The notes: a model not told the origin generated them from the letters alone. 64,000 bases of DNA from Turritopsis dohrnii (GCA_027922465.2 BQMF02000142.1:372001-436000); one strand, 5' to 3'; numbered from the stretch's first letter, positions 44,501 to 59,500 are shown. Numbers and translations: made by a program.

Positions 44501-47500
44501 TGATGAAAAGTACTTTTCAAACACAGTCGAAGTGTAGAAAGGTGCTAACCAAACATAACTGATGAAAAGTACTTTTCAAACAGTCGAAGTGTAGAAAGGT
44601 GCTAACCAAACATAACTGATGAAAAGTACTTTTCAAACACAGTCGAAGTGTAGAAAGGTGCTAACCAAACATATCTGATGAAAAGTACTTTTCAAACATA
44701 GTCGAAGTGTAGAAAGGTGCTAACCAAACATAACTGATGAAAAGTACTTTTCAAACATAGTCGAAGTGTAGAAAGGTGCTAACCAAACATAACTGATGAA
44801 AAGTACTTTTCAAACACAGTCGAAGTGTAGAAAGGTGCTAACCAAACATAACTGATGAAAAGTACTTTTCAAACATAGTCGAAGTGTAGAAAGGTGCTTA
44901 CCAAACATAGATGATGAAAAGTACTTTTCAAACAGTCGAAGTGTAGAAAGGTGCTTACCAAACATAGCTGATGAAAAGTACTTTTCAAACATAGTCGAAG
45001 TGTAGAAAGGTGCTTACCAAACATAACTGATGAAAAGTACTTTTCAAACATAGTCGAAGTGTAGAAAGGTGCTTACCAAACATAGCTGAGGAGACTACAT
45101 CCATACGCTGAGTGATATCTGCAACTTCTGAATACTAAAACAAGAGGTTCACTTAACAACACAGAACGTTTCGGAAGGGGGTGGGGAGGATTAAGGAATC
45201 TCTGTCGCTCATTGTTTGTAGAATAAAAAACGAGGACTGGATGGAGAAGCATTACTGAGACAAACTTCAAATGGTAGGAAGTCCGATAAACTACAAGAGT
45301 ATATAAAGGGTCAAATTAAACTCCATAGAGGTCAAATTAAACTCCATAGAGGTCAATACTAGAACGAGATACACTCACCTTCAGTTTTTCCTCTTCTTGC
45401 AGTTTCTGGCATTCTTTTACTTTAGCAAACGCTCCCTAAACATTGTATATGAACATATATAAAAACTCTTTAAGCAGCAAACCATCGTGTCTGGTACTCT
45501 ATTATCAATTCACTAGATACATCTGATGGAGACGCCAAATGACGGTAGCGATAGAGACGCTAAGTGAGGGCAGCGAGTTCGACGACATGAGAATAACCGA
45601 CGGATGTTTAGAGGAAAATAAATCAGAAAGGAATGAGATTTGATAAATTCAGTTCTCAACTAGCCAGGAGACCCATCTACTCTTAGCCTGCTTACTCAAC
45701 GAGCCTACTCGACTACTTTGAGAGAATGTAGCTGGGTCTCCTGGCTAGTTCTCAACAGGCCGACTGTTAAAAATGAGCAGAGCACTTGACACTTTTATAG
45801 TTGCTAGACTGGATTCTACTAATATATCGTGCCACGACTTCATACACAGAGGAGAGAAACCACTCTACAACTGGGTCCCCAATTGAAATGATCACTTCAA
45901 TGAATATTGCTCCAGAGTTAAAATACGATGCATGAACTAGACAAGTGCATGATAAAAGTGCATAAAAGTGGTGGTGGGACCCTAAAACCAAAGGTGACCG
46001 GGACCTAACAATCAAACAACGGTCATCTTGTAGTTATGTAACCTGGCAACAACCAACCAAGCTCATGGTAGTAGGTTCTCATTATTGAAACTTTGTCATA
46101 AGAACGTCAAGTGTTATAGATGCGCTAGATAAGTTTATGAAAAAGATAATTCTTCAGAGCCTTATGATTTGGTAATCGTGTCAAAAACGCATAAAAACGC
46201 CAGCCCAAAACCTCGCCAAACTTTTCAAAAGTTTATTATCATTTCGATTGGAGATGCAATAGCAAACATTATTAGTTTCCTAACAGTGCAATTGATTCTA
46301 TTACTTTTACATCAACGTAATATTTAGCATACTCTGCCATACTTTATAAATATTGAGCTTCGAAAGAAAATAATTGTCTTGAAAACAATATTTCGAATTT
46401 TCACACTTTGCAATCAACCATTATTTCACGCCCTAACTTTGGATAATTAACTCAAAATAACTTCCCAGTTCTTAGAGTTCAAGCAGTGTTAAAAAGTTTT
46501 CTTATTTTCCACACGAAACTGTTGCACATATCTTCATTTTATGACAGTTTCTTTACAACAACTTACTGTATTTCTAAATTGAATTCACGCATTTCAAAAA
46601 TATTCCGTAAAACGAATTCGCAAAATTAACTGATAGAAAATACCTTTCTTTGGTAAAAGTATCTAAATTCCAAATTTACCCCAATTAGGGAAAAGGCCTC
46701 CATCTTGTGTCCCACCTATGGCATGGACACTCCTGGGTCCCATGTCTCATACAGAGGGACTTGGATCTCGGGTCTCACTTATGGCATCGAGGATCCTAGG
46801 TCTCACACTTGTGGGATGTCATATATTTGTGTGTCTTTTAGTGAAAACGTACTCCTCCATGGTGACTTATCAACACATTTACCCATTAGGGTATGTTTTG
46901 GGATTCCAGACCAAGGGGATTTTTCTGATACGAGAAAAGCAATTCCATACTATCCGTTAGTCTATCCCTGCAATCCCCATATGAATTACTCACCTTATGG
47001 ACAGTTATTATCTCTGGATATGTCGATAGAATACCAGTGTACTCACGGAGAACTTCTAAAATCTGTAGCATGTCTTTTTTAGGCTGCGAAAAAAAGAAGG
47101 AATGGAATTCAAAAAAAAAAAAAAATCCACTCAGAAAAATATATGACAATGATAAAAGCCGGTTTATATGTCAAAATTATGAAGAAGCACTAATGGTAAT
47201 ATTAAAGTAATTTTGATAGGGTTATCACAGTTGACTATTCTGAAAGGAAAACCTTCTAAAACATGGTTTCAAATAAAAAAAGAAGCAGAGGCAGATGAGA
47301 AGTAACTTAATATTATAGAATAGTATTTTAATAACTCATCTGTTTTCTTTGCTTATTTTAAACAAAATAATCTTGAGTATAAACTCGGTATTGGAAGCAA
47401 AATAGGTAAATGGTCTAGGTGTAAGGTAGGGCGTGGAAACACAGTAGGTCTAGGTATAAGGTAGGGCGTGGAAACACAGTAGGTCTAGGTATAAGGTAGG

Positions 47501-50500
47501 GCGCAGAAACACAGTAGGTCTAGGTGTAAGGTAGGGCATGGAAACACAGATTCATAAAACGTCTTCTCAGTCTCACATGCATGTTCATTAGCTCATAAAC
47601 ACATTTGCCCTTTATCTAAACTAAAATGCAGAAAGACTCTCAACGGACTAAAATAAAGGGTTTGACTAAACAGAAATCTGAATTATCCAATTTTCATCGT
47701 AAATCAAACTTTTTCTATTAGTCCGAATTATCAGCAATAATTAGAAAAAAGGACAAAGTTAATTAACAGATCAAAGCATATTTTCTCAAAACTCTTTACT
47801 TATAGCGTTTGTGTTCATAGGTTTCATAATGTCATTTTAAATTGAAACATGCAATCTGGACAAAACCTTTTGATTTCAAAAAATGCATTTCAAATTTTCA
47901 AATGTTTAAAATGTTGAAAGTCCAACTTAAGCGGTTTCTTTTAGGACCTAAAAAACAGTTTAAGACTTAAATGGTGTCCAATGTAATGAAGCAATTTTAG
48001 CATTAATAAGTTATTGAAATCTAAGAGGCGCAAGTGCTTATTCCAAGTAAGCAGGGAGTCCCTCTTATACGGTGTCCAACATAACACGGCTGTACTGCAT
48101 TTAGTGAAATCACCACTCATAGGGATAACTAGAAAAATGTGGTATAAACATTTTCATAAAATTTGCAACAGGCCTATAAATGGTTAACATCAGGATAGTT
48201 GACATTATGTCTGTTAGTTAAGTTGAATATAAAATACTGGACATATTTTAAGGTAAAAATCTAATTATCTATGCAAACCTGCTCTTGACAAACATCCCCA
48301 ATATCACTGTAAACTTGGCTTGTGTGCTCAATAGCTTGGGTAAGTGCCAGTGAATCTGAGCAAAATAACAACCTCATGAAACTCAAAAGAACATTGAAAA
48401 CATACAAAAACATACAAAAGAAAGAATGAAATACACCCTCACTTACATGGGGCATTATCGGTTGCAAACGATGAGCTCAAACCTTGAAAACCACTTGATA
48501 ACTTTTTATATTCATGTCTATAAGCTACAGGATTGCAAATAATATAAATAATATAAAAATAATAATATAAATAATATAAAAAACAACAGTGATTTCTTGT
48601 AAAAAACAAAATCTAGATTGATATGCAAAACAGAATGAAGTATACACCCGCTGTAATGTGAACATTATGAAGTGTTCAAAATGAAAATGATTGGACTGCA
48701 GATAATCTTTTGGAAAAGCAGGGTAAGAACTTACACCGCGTTACTTTATCCCAGTGGTTTTCTCCTATTTCAATCATTTTTTTCGTACTGTCATCCATAT
48801 TTTTGACAAATTCTTTGAAAATATCCACCTCACCTTCACTGAAAATGAAAATGGCATAATCACAAAATTGAGAAAAAAAACAAAACAAAAACAGTGCCAC
48901 GTCATTTTTAATATAGTGTGGAAATTGAAGGACAGCACTCTTACACTTTGTGTGCGGTCATGTTTAGTTGTGGGGATATGATTGTGTAAAAAAACTGAGC
49001 GCCAACAATTTTGTCAGTTTCAGCACGTCGTTTCCCATCCTTCCACTCCTAAAAACAAAATAAAAGTATGAAGTTAATTAGCTAAGGGAGAATGCAGGAT
49101 ACTGGTGATGCTACTAGTAATCACATTCATTGGAGTCAACATTTCGAAAATTTAATTATAATTAGTCATTTTATTAATGTTTCATGCTCCCGTGTTAATT
49201 ACAAGCTCAACTTGGTAACTTTTGGGGTTTTTTTTAAAGTTTGACGTCAGGGATAACTTCAAGGCAAAGATGATTAAGAAACTAGCAAACTATTTGTTGC
49301 ACATCTTAGGCTCTTAAGTAGAGCCCTGTATCCCTTTCTGTAAACTGAATATTATTCTAATCAAGTGATGCATAAAATAAAACAAAACTTTGATAATAAT
49401 ATACAATCAGTGTGAGGAGAGGACTTTTCTTGACAACAAAACAATTAAATTACAGCAAAAATCAGGTGAGAAAAATGAATCTCCTTAACATTTAACATCA
49501 CAAGACGTATGAATACCTTCTCTCTCGTTTCAGAGCAAATGCTAATGAAATGTTCGAAGACACTACTTTGAGAAAGCACTGGATGACGTGCTACTCTGTT
49601 CATCCACATTTCCAGTAAGTACCGACGCTTTTTAACAAGATCATCTGAGTAACGACCTACATAGTAAAGTAACTTGACAATGTATAAATTGAGAAGACAT
49701 TTCGTTTTGTCACATTCAGAAAACATAAAGAATAAAATACCAGTTAGTTGCTTATCGGGCAGAGGAGGGACAGATATACAAGGAAATTTTTGAACAAGTC
49801 GTTCGTACAGCCAATCAAAGTGCTTAAAGCGATGAGCAGCAATTATAGATGTATGCTAGAAAAAAAAAATGATTACTTTTAAAGAAAGACCAATATAATT
49901 TTACAAGGAAAAAGAGGATTGCAGACCAATACACACTTCTTATAAGCATGAAAAATATCTTAGTGTTCAACCAAGAAGCAGCCATTATGTTTTTTATTTG
50001 TGATTTCACTCTTGAAATTATATAATTTGAAAAACTGGGAAATGAACTATTTTTTATAATGCTGTTACAGGTTTAGTTTTACTTATGTAGAACTTACAAC
50101 CTGTTCATTTATAACAGAAAGATGTTTTGAATTAGAAAAACCCTTGTCTTCTTATGTATTACTACTTACCTGGCAATTAAGGGCACAGCGTACGTTTCAA
50201 AAGTGAAAATTTTCTTTTTCAATTTTTTTTTGACAGATGCAATCATTAGGTTATTATTACACTTAAAGTTATATCGAAAAATAATGCTTTTTTAGAAAGT
50301 TATGGGCATTTTTTGATATTCAACATTTCTAAGTTATGACAACCTTTAATACAATCTGCTATATACTCAAAAGGCAATTAATTAAATTAGCAGCTCACTT
50401 TGTGAATTTATTAAAGGCTGTCATATTGTTGTTTATGTGATGAAAAATTATAAGTGTTCTACCTTCTTTGAGCTCCAACTTCCCAGCAAGTGGCTCATTT

Positions 50501-53500
50501 CCTTTAAAACTTTGCACAGCAGTAGATGAAAGCCTGTTAACGAAGTGTGCCTGTGATTTGAGAGAAAATTCCTGATTGGCTCAAAATCCGAGATTGTTTT
50601 CGACTATCCCATAGCGCAAAAGTATGGAATCAACAAAAAACTGTTTTTCTCCTGAACAAAACCATTGATTGAGATTCGCGGGCACACTTTGTTTCCACTA
50701 ATTGTGAGGAATCGCCACAAACAAAAAAACCTTTTTCTTTGGGAGTTGGAGCTCAAAGAAGCAAACAAAAGTCCGTATTTTTTATCGTTTTCGCAGACTT
50801 ATTACTTCCTTATTATTTATGTAAATATATCATTTTATACACCGTTGGAGAGAATATTTATTGCTCCACACGAATTCACTAAATATTTATTTTTACTTAA
50901 AATGTAATGGTAAAAAGAAATAACGGAAAAAGTTATGCAATGCATATGTGAGTAAAAGGTACGCTGAGCCCTTAAGTAAGGAAGCAAGTGGGAGTTTAGT
51001 CTTTGGGCTTTCATCTGTTGTGGTTGGCTATTCTGCCTACTGATTTGCAACTAGCAGTTGACTTACTGCCAGAGATACATATAGTATAGCTCTAACTTGC
51101 TTCGAAGGCCAGTGTGTTGTCAGTCAATGGCCGCTCCTAATGCGCTGATACACAGCTATTAAAGTGCATCGGAGTGGAGTATTGAGATTCAATTTCCATT
51201 ATTGTAAAGAAAATTGTTTTTATATGAAGAAATTAGACTGAGAGGAGTAATCTTTGGTAAGACCATAAAAAAATGTTAAATGAAAAATGTCAACACACTT
51301 AGACAAGAGAATACCAGTAACTGGTATAATACAAATTACTCTTATTCAAACCTTTCCTCTTCAAATGCATGTTAATAATGCAAACGGAGAGTCCAACATG
51401 ATTAACTCTAAACTACTTACGTACTTATAAGACTTATAACTAATGTATATTCGCCCGATTTAAAAAAAAAATTAATTTCCCAAAAAAACTCTGCCACGTT
51501 CACATGGTAAAAAAGAAACTATTGAAGTACTTACTGAAGGTTGAATGTTGTATGAGATATAACTCTTCATTCCTTTATATTTACTCTTCTTTTCAGGTTC
51601 CGTAATCTTACAGGTGAATGGAATGGGAGCTTGTTGCCAAGTAATACCATCAGGACCTTCCTTAAAGTCACAACATAGAGAATTTAGGATTGCGTTAGTT
51701 TTCAGAAATGAAAAATTGGTGAAAGTTGAAGACCAAACTTAAAAAAACTAAAACCAAAATAAATAAGCAAGAGCAGGATATAAGCAGAAAAAACAAAACA
51801 GGTACATGTTTCAAGTAATTGTTTATCAGTAACATACTTACTATAGTTACCAACTGATCATGTTGTGGTATGTTAGACTCTGGCTTATTACCCAGTAAGA
51901 AATCTTCGCCACCAGATTTGACAAAATTGGAAAACCTTTTAGGGAAACATGAAAATTATAACAAAAAAGAAACAAAGTAGGGAAATTTGCTAAACATCAC
52001 TGCAAAGGAGTGCATTTCTAAAGAAATATACACAGTATTTTAATAAAAAATGCTCTTTGTTGCAGTGATTTTTTGACAATTTGCCAAACTGGGTATTAAC
52101 AAAAGAACAATGCACCTTAGTCCTGTATCTGAACAAGGGTGTAGCCTCCAAATGGGAACAGGGAAAAGCCAAAGTAGTATTGAAAATGTAGAGGGCATAA
52201 ATTAACAGACCTATTCATGCTTTTGCGGACAGTTCCAGTGCGTGACATTGACTGTGTTCTTTGCTGTGTTCCGAAATTATAATCTTCTGATATTGTATCT
52301 GACGCTGAAGAATGATTGTCATAGGCATCATTCGGGTTCAGACCTGCATCAATACTTTCGTAATCATACGTAGATGAATAAGAAGAAGTCGATTGAGCAA
52401 GTGACGTTGGCCGTTCGTAACCGCTGTTTTGTATATTTATAGCTGGGGCACTGAATGCTGGTCTAGATTCACATAGCTAAAAGAAAACAACATAAAGTAG
52501 ACTTACTCTGCAGGAATGTAATATTTAGCAAACAAACATAGGCAACTGACACTTTTTCGAGTTCCGAGATACAAAACAATGCTGTAATGACACCTATCCA
52601 TTAATCTTGATTATTTTATCTTGTAAATACCAACGCAAATGGGTTGGCATTAAAAAGAATCTATTAAGCATACCTCCACGTAGGCTGCTGGGAAAAGACC
52701 CAACTCACCACCATTGACATGACCTTCCCACCATCCTTCACCAACATCCTATCAACAAACATCATCAGAATGTTATGGAGATAATTGAAGCATTGAGGGA
52801 GTCTTAATCAATCAAAAAACAGTTCTCACAACATTCTGACAACAAACATCATCAGAATGTTATGGAGATAATTTTTAAGAATTGGGAAGGAGTCTTGATA
52901 AAAAACCCAGCTCTCACAGGTCTTAAAATTTCAGTAGTATGAGGTGAACTAAACCAAATTACGAATACAAATAGGTTTATGGGTTTTCAACACCTATTTC
53001 ATCACAGAAACTGAACAGCCAGAGCCACATAACCGTGAATTTCAAGGCCTGTTTCAAATGTTTGCATTTAGTTAAAACCTAATTTGATCAAACTAGATAG
53101 TTTATTCACATAAAAGGTCCACTGGAGCCACAACCCAGGGATTTTCCAAGCACTTTAAGTTACTACTGTTTTTTGATTGAGTTATACAGTCCAGGTCACA
53201 GCCTGGTGGGCAAAGCCTTTGGAAGCTCCGCAATTTTAGCAATTTCAATGACCACAAACAGGCCTTGCTATGAGATGTGTGCAACAGCACGCAGCCACAC
53301 AAGCACAAGACATTTTAATCACATGCGTGGATTCGTAAGAGTGTTCATCATGCTACTATAATTAGATTTGTTTCGTTCTAAATTGAATATAAACTTTTCA
53401 CAATTATTTTAACAAGTTTCCCTTTATGAAAGATTTGGTTAAGCTTCCATTTCCCTCTGTTATTGTAAAGAGAGCTGGAAACTAAGATGTTTTTTAATTT

Positions 53501-56500
53501 CATTGAATAACATGAAAATAAGTCCTACTAGTACCACTTACCTTTTCATATTCTTTCGTTAATAAAGAAATAAAATGGTTTTAGCTATGTTTTTTTTGTT
53601 GTATTATATTCAAATTCATCCTTTCACTCCCTGGATCTACAACATGACCTGCAGAAGATCGCGACATGTCTTTCGTTGTTCTTTACTCTCTCAAAACATG
53701 TTTAAGAATGTTTAACTGACAATGAATGATTGAGTTTCTAAAGTCAATTCAAGATTGAGTTTCCAGTGCAAATCCCGTACCCTTGCAAATAATCGCTGCA
53801 AACACATTTTTGTCTACTACAAAGCGATAGCGTATGTTTGCAGAAAAATAATGATGTAATTTGAACATTTCAAACCAATCAAAAGCGACTGAAAATTCCA
53901 AACATGGTATACTATTATTTTTGTTCTATTCAGTTTGGCAACCATGTTTATTATTATTTTTCATTATCTGCAGCGCTTAAAAAATTGTTTTTAATTCTGA
54001 CGATCACAAGATCGTTACGTTGAAAAACAAGCGATTACAATGAAAATTTAAACGATCATAACTTATGCCAATAATCTCATGTCTGATTTTAAAAAAATTT
54101 TTTTCCCAAAAGTTAAAAAAGGGATGTTTTTTGATTTCATTGAATAACACGAAAACGAGTCCTACCGGTATCACTTACATTTTCATATTCCTTCGTTAGG
54201 TGAAGAAACGAATTCATATAAGAAAGGAAATTTAATTAACCAGCAAAAATAATTTTCCGTTTCCCAGTTTGAATATTATACCCAAAAAAAAATCAAGATT
54301 GCGTTTATTGTGAATATAAGCTGTGGTTGTAACTATGTTTTTTTGTTGCATTATATTTAAATTGATCCAAGAAATTCCAAGAAAGGAGAAAAAATACCGA
54401 AAAATAAAAGTAGATGACCTTCACATTACATTAATACACAAGCAAAACGTCTCCAGAAACCAATAGATTGATTTAACACTACTATAATTATAACTGTAAT
54501 TATTATATAGATTTACTTAGTTGATTTCTTCAAGTTTTAATAGAAGTACGAAAAGAAGATAAAGAAATGAAATGAGTTTCATTACATTCCAGACGATCCT
54601 CTTTAGAATTTCGCTGGATCATTGATTGGTGATCGCCCGCTATTTTAAGCGCTGTATCTAGTGCGGATATTTCAATTTTTTCTCACTAAGATGCACACAT
54701 CGGCTTTGTTCATCCACGCGTATAAAATTTATTAAGTAGAGGTCCGCTTAAAACCCTCTACTTTTCTTGGGTGATTTAATTATTATTTTATTTATGGCAG
54801 GGGTTGATTTAAGTCAATCTCGGCATCGATATATAGACAGATTTTGGGGACATTGAATTTGGGCACCCAAATTCGATGATAGATGTACAAAAAATAACAA
54901 CAGAACCACTTTAGAATGCTTCTCTAATGAAAACATAACAGGCTATTCTCTCTGAAAATGTTAATGTTCTCAGTTCAGTGTCAACCTGTTCTCATTAACC
55001 ACCACAAAAAATAATAAGATGTTTCAAAGCATGATCTTAAGAAAAAGTATCCCTGGAATCACTTTTACTCTCCACCGTCATTATGTTTTAAAAGATTATT
55101 CCTGATAGAGAAGTTAACTTTTCAGACCTTCGGCATGTTGAAAAGGCCTTACAACTTTAGTTGCTGTTAGTACTGACGCCGAAAATAATTTTCTGGATCA
55201 ACCCCTGTATGGTACCCTGGTAAGTTCTTGTGATTTACCAGCTGATTTGGTGGGCTTCACTACAAAGGAGTGCATGCCCATAGAAATTACCCACTATATC
55301 AATAAAAATGCTCTTCATTACATTGACTTTTTACAATATTTTACAGTCAAATTAGTTATCAAACTGGCACAGATATTAAATGGAAACACATTTGTGACTC
55401 AACATCAATCTTAAAACTATAAATCGCAATGTTAGTACTTTAGTTTCTGATTTACCACAGTATTTACTTGTCTTTAACAATTATAATACTTGAATACAAT
55501 ACTTCTAAAGACTCTTATTACCACGGTTAGAACAATGCTGGCATTGAAGTCTTTAGAAATCATTTCTTAGATATTCATTGGGATAATTATGTGGGTTAAC
55601 TTGTACACAGTTTGAAAGCCAGGCAAGATCTGCTGTGATGTAATTTTCGAAAAGGTACTAAAATATATATATAAAATATAACCTGAAGATGTAAGAGATA
55701 CTTACGAAAAGCTTCGTTTAAGAAAAGAAAATAAATTAATTGAATGTTCATTATATAAAACTAGTAACTCGCATAAAAGTTTTTTACGGCTTTAATTTCG
55801 AAAGGGATGTATTTCAATTACAAGATCGGGTCTGGAAAATGTACCCATGTTGTAGAGCTTGAAAAACTGAGCAAAAAAATGTATTGGATCGTTTCGCTAC
55901 GATCAACTGTTGCAGAGATATCGTCGATCAAAGATTTTGATGACGTCATAGCCGCAGTACCAAATTAAATTTAGGCCCAAATTTAGCATCACCCCTTCAC
56001 CTGTATTGCGGACACTTAAAAACGTCAGTTATTCTTATTGGTTCTCGAGCCCGTGATCATAAAAACATCGGACGTCAAATGCGTCTTGCGTGGCTGAACT
56101 ACCGCTATATGACCAGGATTAAGAACATTTTGACCATTAAAAAACAAGAAAACAAACACTCTCTAAGTTAAATGTGTTGCACACAAAGCGAATTAGTATA
56201 ATAAGATAGATATATAAAACATTTAAGTCAGCGGTAAATTTGTGTCGGTAAAAACATATAAAACATAGAAAACACAGATTTTATAAGTCACGATATTTCG
56301 ACTAACTATGTGTTTTATCAAGTGTACATTGCTTCTACTGACAAGGAAATTTATACGATTCAACGAAAAATTCTAAATAAATGACAAATAACAAGAGGGT
56401 TAAAAAACTAAATAGAGATAAATAGAAGAAAATTAGTGGTTAAAGGAATTGTGTGAAATATACAACAAATGAAACATGCGTAAAGAAGTGAACAAGGTAT

Positions 56501-59500
56501 ATTAAAAGGATATATACATAAAAGGAATTAGCTATAAACAATAAAATATAACTATAGAGTCATTTACAAATTAAAAGGTGATAGCAGTGTTAAGCATCCG
56601 AAAAATAAAACAAAAATGTACGTAAATGAGGTCCGCGAAAATACATTGAAAATAACACTTACAGCCTCTTCTCTCTAAAGGCCATAAGACAAAACAAAAC
56701 ATAAAAAGCTATACAAGAAAATTGCTGGTTTCCGTAATAGAACAGCACATCTCGCAACGTTTTCCTCCACATCCCCTACGCCCCGGTTGCCTATGGAAGC
56801 CGATTGTCACATATTTTTGATATACTAAGAATATCAAATGATATACTTGGTATATCACTTGATATACTAAGTATATCACTTCACACCTTTTGATATTCCT
56901 AGTATATCATTTGATATACCAAGTATATCAATTGATATTCTTAGTATATCAATTTTTACTATGAATATCAACTGATATTCTAAGTAAAGTTTGATATACT
57001 AGGTTTATCAAGTGATATACTTAGTATATCAGTTATTTCGAAATTCCCGGCAGACGAATGTGTTATTGTTATGGTTAAATTTGTCTCGCCTACTGATGCT
57101 CTCTGATGATGAGCAGCTTGCCGTTCTTCTCGCGTAGGAGCAGGTGCTGCCACTAAATCTATGTGGCTACTTAGAACATTTATAAGAGGAAAAAATTGCT
57201 ATGATGGAGTTTTATGTATAGAACTGTTTTATGTATAGAAAATTTAAGCATGTTTACTTTTCCTCGTGGTCTCTTATCATTTATAAGGTATACCTCCTCG
57301 TTCTGACTTCGCAAGTTTAGTTTGTTTGGCGCGCTGTTACATTATGATCCATTTCAAAAAAAATTCTATTGGTTCATCGAGAACATTTCTTAAATATCTA
57401 CTTTGTTTTCATCAATATTGAATTTGGTTTGATCTACTTAGAATATCAGTTGATATTTATAGTAAAAAATTGATATACTAAGAATATCAATGATATATAT
57501 AGGAATATCAAAAGGTGTGAAGTGATATACTTAGTATATCAAGTGATATACCAAGTATATCATTTGATATTCTTAGTACATCAAAAACATGTGACAATCG
57601 GCTTCCATAGTTGCCCAATTTTTGGCAACTTAGCACAAACCAAAATGTCTTTCAAACTTCTTCCCCGCTTAAAACCAACTACTGGAATGCTTTGGTAAAC
57701 CTTGCAATGTTCATTGTTAGGTGTTGATAAAATATGGATATCGGAAAGGATTTTTTTCAATTTTCCGAAGACAGGGTGGTACGTTATATTCAAAACTACT
57801 CCAGGAGATTTCTTTTCCTGGTTTTCACGAAACAAAAGCTTGGTTTATTTGAATTTTCGAGCTTTTAAAATTTGTTCACGTACCATCCTGTCCTTGTAAC
57901 CTCTTTTGCTAAGCCACTCCTCAAGTTGATTACACCTACGATAAAAAAATTCCGGCTCCGAACAAATTCGGTTTAATCTAAGAGCTTGGCTATATGGAAT
58001 TGAGCGTTTACAATGGTACACATGACAAAATGAGACATCCAAATATTGATGGGTGTCGGTTGGCTTAACAAAGAGGTCAGTGACAAGTTTTTTCCCATGA
58101 CGAATCACCCTGACATCGAGAAAATGAATATTGTCTGGTGAATAATTAGCAGTAAGTTTAATAGTGGGGTGGCAACTGTTAAGGTATTCAAGGAACTGTT
58201 TCAAACTTCCCTCCCCATGTTCCCAAATCAAAAAAATGTCATCAATATAACGCCACCAAACTGAAGGTTTAAGGTCAGACCTTTCAAGGATCCTTCGTTC
58301 TAGTTGATCCATGAAAAGAATGGCATAAGGTGGCGCCATTTTGGTACCGATGGCAGTACCTTGTTTTTGTTTAAAAAATCTACTATCACGCTCGAAGATG
58401 TTGTTTTTGAGCACGAGTTCAGTAAGCTCTACCAGGCTTTCTGTGGAAATAGTTTTATCCTCCTTGGTATCAAGCGCTTCCTTAACAGCTACCAACCCTT
58501 CATCGTGGGAAATATTAGGGTACAAACTGACAACATCAAACGTACAAAGCAAAGCAAAGTTCCTTAAGGCTTTCTAGCTTCCTCAAAAAATCGTTTGTGT
58601 CCTGGATGTACGATTTCACCTGTTTAGAAAGTGGCTTAAGGTGGTAGTCAATAAACGCTGAATATTTTCCGTAAAATACCCAGAGTTAGAAATTACAGGG
58701 CGCCCAGAAACATTGTGAAGCCACTTATGGATCTTAGGTAGCATATAGAACCGGCCAATTCTAGGCGTTTCTACTTTAAAATATTCAAGCGTTTGTTTGG
58801 ACACATCTCCTTTAGAAATGATCTTTGAAAGACATTGCCCAATTACATTCACAAGAGGACTGACATAATTACCAGACAATTCTTGTATTACTATCCCCAA
58901 GCTGTGATTCCGCTTCCTTAAGGTAGTCCTCCCTGTCCCAAACCACAACTGCCGAACCTTTGTCAGCCTCCTTGATGATGATATTGGGATCATCTTTCAA
59001 AGACCTCTCTTTCCTTCCTAGTTAAATTACAGTCAGAAAGTTTCATATCTAAAGCTAAAATTTCCTCTGTCGCCAGTTCTCTCTTCATTTCGAAAATGCC
59101 ACTTGAGTCTCAAAATTCTGCCAAACTTCTCAAGTTCTTCTTTAATAATAGTTTTATTCAAAAAATTAGGTGTACGAATTTGATTCCTTTTGAAAGCAAA
59201 GAAATTTCAGCTTAACACTGCTATCACCTTTTAATTTGTAAATGACTCTATAATTATATTTTATTGTTTATAGCTAATTCCTTTTATGTATATATCCTTT
59301 TAATACACCTTGTTCACTTCTTTACGCACATTTCATTTGTTGTATATTTCACACAATTCCTTTAACCACTAATTTTCTTCTATTTATCTCTATTTAGTTT
59401 TTTAACCCTCTTGTTAATTGTCATTTTTTTAGAATTTTTCGTTGAATCATATAAATTTCCTTGTCAGTAGAAGCAATGTACACTTGATAAAGACACATAG

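Noticed and set aside
44330..45090. Regularly spaced repeats suggesting a CRISPR-like array, and open frames through them
   Set aside because: Units are contiguous without unique spacers, and the context is a eukaryotic intron; the frames follow from the repeats.
46705..47082. 125-codon plus-strand frame
   Set aside because: Overlaps exon 13 of the sorting nexin on the other strand and a low-complexity GGTCTC/CCTATGGC stretch.
53102..53361. Overlapping frames of 62-68 codons in sorting nexin intron 2
   Set aside because: Opposite-strand overlap, no domain, no splice continuity.
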